A stretch of 64,000 bases of DNA from Phaeovulum veldkampii DSM 11550 (GTDB lineage Bacteria; Pseudomonadota; Alphaproteobacteria; Rhodobacterales; Rhodobacteraceae): NCBI RefSeq assembly GCF_003034995.1, contig NZ_PZKF01000011.1, forward strand, positions 25,731-89,730. The letters run 5' to 3'. This document shows, piece by piece, positions 62,610-64,000 of the stretch (its first letter is position 1; every line of letters starts with the position of its first letter). The translations under genes were made by a program, and so were the position numbers. The notes below the pieces were generated by a model that made no database searches, had not been told where the DNA came from, and saw only the letters and a program-made list of their open reading frames with translations.

Positions 62610-64000
62610 GGTCATCCTCCGGAACCGCATCGCCCAAAGCCTCGATCAACTCGGCCAGATCGGCCTCATGCCGGCGCCAGCCCTGCGCCGAGGCGGTGCT
62701 GATCGGCTGGCGCACCTGATAGACGCTGAGCGTCCTCACCTTGCGGTCGTTTTCATGGAACCGCAGGCAGGCGTCCTCCCACTCCAGCCCGCAGGCGGCG
62801 ATCAGTTTTCGCGTTTCCGGCTCGGGGTTGGCCACCAGCCGGTCATAGCTTACCTCTTGCACCCAATCGCCCAGGGTCTCGCGCCAGAACGCCACCATCC
62901 GCAGGAAACTGCGATAGTAGCGGCCCAGATCCTTGAGGTCGTAGGCATAAAGGTGGGTGCCCTCGGCAAATTTGTTCTTGTAGATCGACAGCAGATTGTC
63001 GCGCGGGTCGCGGCGCACCACGATCACGCGGGCATTGGGCAGCGCCTGGCGGATTGCACCCAGATACATGTAGGTCTGAATCGACTTGTCGGTGACGCGC
63101 GCGGCCTCGGGAAAGCGGGCGCGCATTTCCGCCTCATAGGCGCGGCCCATTGCCAGCACCTCGGCGGCGGGCACCTGGTCATAGCGGCGGTAGGTGCCGG
63201 TGCCGGGCCGTTCGATCAGCGCCAGTGCCTTGCGCACGGCCACGGCGGCCTCGCCTGCCCCGGTCATCGCGGAATGGCTGGAGATGATCTGTTCGATCAG
63301 TGTGGTGCCCGACCGGGGCATCCCGGTTACAAAGATCGGCGCATAGTCGGTGGCATCGGCAAGCGGGCCGAAATCGGCGCCGCGAAAGGCCGCGATCACC
63401 GCCTCCACATCGGCGTCGCGGGTGGCGATGTCATAGGGGTGGGCCTTGCGCATCAACTGGTTGGCCGGGCGCAGGTAGGTGAACACCCGGTCATGGGCGC
63501 GGATATCCTCCATCGCCTTGGCCAGCGCAAAGCCCAGGTCCATGCGCGACGCCTCCGACAGGGCCGGGTCGGCATAGCGCGCCTCCATCTCGGGCAGGAT
63601 CGGGTCGTCGGGCGTGACCTTGTGCGAGGTGACAAACAGCCGGTAGTTGCCGCCGTTCAGCGGATCGAGCACAAAGGCGCGGCGAAAATAGGTCTCGGCC
63701 TCGTCAAACCGGCCCAGCGTCTGCAACAGGGCCGCCTTGCCGCCGATGGCCAGCGTATTGTCGGGCGCCAGCGCCAGCGCGCGGTCATATTCGGCCATCG
63801 CCTCGGCATCGCGGCCCAGTTCGGCCAGCTTTTGCGCCAGCCCGGCGTGCGGGTCGGGCTGGTCGGGGGCGGCGGCGGCGGCGCGGGCATAGGCGGCGGC
63901 GGCGGCCTGATGATCCTGGCCGCGGCCCAAAACGCCCGCCAGCATCATCTGCGCCTTGAGGTCTTTGGGGGCCATGTCGGCGGCTTTTTCGGCCAGCGCC
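62599..64000 (-). CDS. TPR-sulfotransferase, 5' truncated by window edge
   Basis: At least 467 residues; the frame is open to the right edge (ALAEKAADMAPKD), so the start lies outside. The N-terminal part is TPR repeats (AYARAAAAAPDQPDPHAGLA; EYDRALALAPDNTLAIGGKA; YFRRAFVLDPLNGGNYRLF). The C-terminal part is a sulfotransferase: the 5'-phosphosulfate loop FVTGMPRSGTTLIEQIISSH and the 3'-phosphate loop VIVVRRDPRDNLLSIYKNKF. It would use PAPS to sulfate an unknown acceptor, or it is one of the many TPR-sulfotransferases of alphaproteobacteria with unproven activity. Confidence 0.9.
   Translation of the reverse strand, partial: ALAEKAADMAPKDLKAQMMLAGVLGRGQDHQAAAAAYARAAAAAPDQPDPHAGLAQKLAELGRDAEAMAEYDRALALAPDNTLAIGGKAALLQTLGRFDEAETYFRRAFVLDPLNGGNYRLFVTSHKVTPDDPILPEMEARYADPALSEASRMDLGFALAKAMEDIRAHDRVFTYLRPANQLMRKAHPYDIATRDADVEAVIAAFRGADFGPLADATDYAPIFVTGMPRSGTTLIEQIISSHSAMTGAGEAAVAVRKALALIERPGTGTYRRYDQVPAAEVLAMGRAYEAEMRARFPEAARVTDKSIQTYMYLGAIRQALPNARVIVVRRDPRDNLLSIYKNKFAEGTHLYAYDLKDLGRYYRSFLRMVAFWRETLGDWVQEVSYDRLVANPEPETRKLIAACGLEWEDACLRFHENDRKVRTLSVYQVRQPISTASAQGWRRHEADLAELIEALGDAVPEDDHGA

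Overview
The window reads as chromosomal DNA of a GC-rich alphaproteobacterium of the Rhodobacteraceae/Paracoccaceae type. The basis is the codon bias toward G/C at third positions, a CcrM-type GANTC methylase, the carboxyspermidine route to polyamines, a DUF4170-kdtA-lpxK cluster and other gene neighbourhoods typical of that family. No rRNA, tRNA, insertion sequence, prophage or CRISPR array was found. Genus is not determinable by eye.

Layout. (1) 1-6.6 kb is an exopolysaccharide locus: the tail of a family-2 glycosyltransferase, a phosphoglycosyl transferase, a Wzc-type tyrosine autokinase/chain-length regulator, an O-antigen-ligase-like polymerase and two exported proteins of unknown role. 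Three near-identical 15-bp palindromes sit in its upstream regions and look like operators of one regulator. (2) 6.6-10.2 kb holds a secreted ClpP-fold protein, the wreck of a large outer-membrane barrel gene, and a gene-free AT-rich stretch. (3) 10.2-20.2 kb is an acetate/short-carboxylate module: acetyl-CoA synthetase, a zinc-LID adenylate kinase, a two-subunit Na+/solute symporter, a cNMP/CBS/nucleotidyltransferase protein, a small membrane protein, a lone receiver domain, and a membrane protein that fuses a degenerate histidine-kinase core to a DnaQ-like exonuclease. (4) 20.3-27.7 kb pairs a bacterial alpha-2-macroglobulin with penicillin-binding protein 1C. (5) 27.8-32 kb carries a CDP-alcohol phosphatidyltransferase and a YnjBCD-type ABC importer. 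(6) 32-36.1 kb has carboxynorspermidine dehydrogenase/decarboxylase, a membrane-anchored winged-helix protein and small exported proteins. (7) 36.2-42.9 kb has rnhB, ccrM, alkB, mutY, a DciA-like protein, a DsbA-like protein and a CoA-transferase. (8) 42.8-45.4 kb is lipid A/Kdo assembly (lpxK, kdtA, DUF4170). (9) 45.5-51.8 kb has zapE, two kinase-fold phosphotransferases, folC-accD and lrgAB. (10) 51.9-64 kb has a polytopic membrane protein, smc, ridA, a GDPD, a FemAB-like acyltransferase, a pterin dehydratase, a peroxiredoxin, a ferredoxin reductase, rsmD, yggS and the C-terminal part of a TPR-sulfotransferase.

Most genes are tightly packed with 4-bp ATGA/GTGA overlaps, so many pairs named here are probably co-transcribed. 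The strongest candidates for undescribed biology are the palindromic EPS operators and the nucleotidyltransferase / receiver / pseudokinase-exonuclease group attached to the carboxylate symporter.
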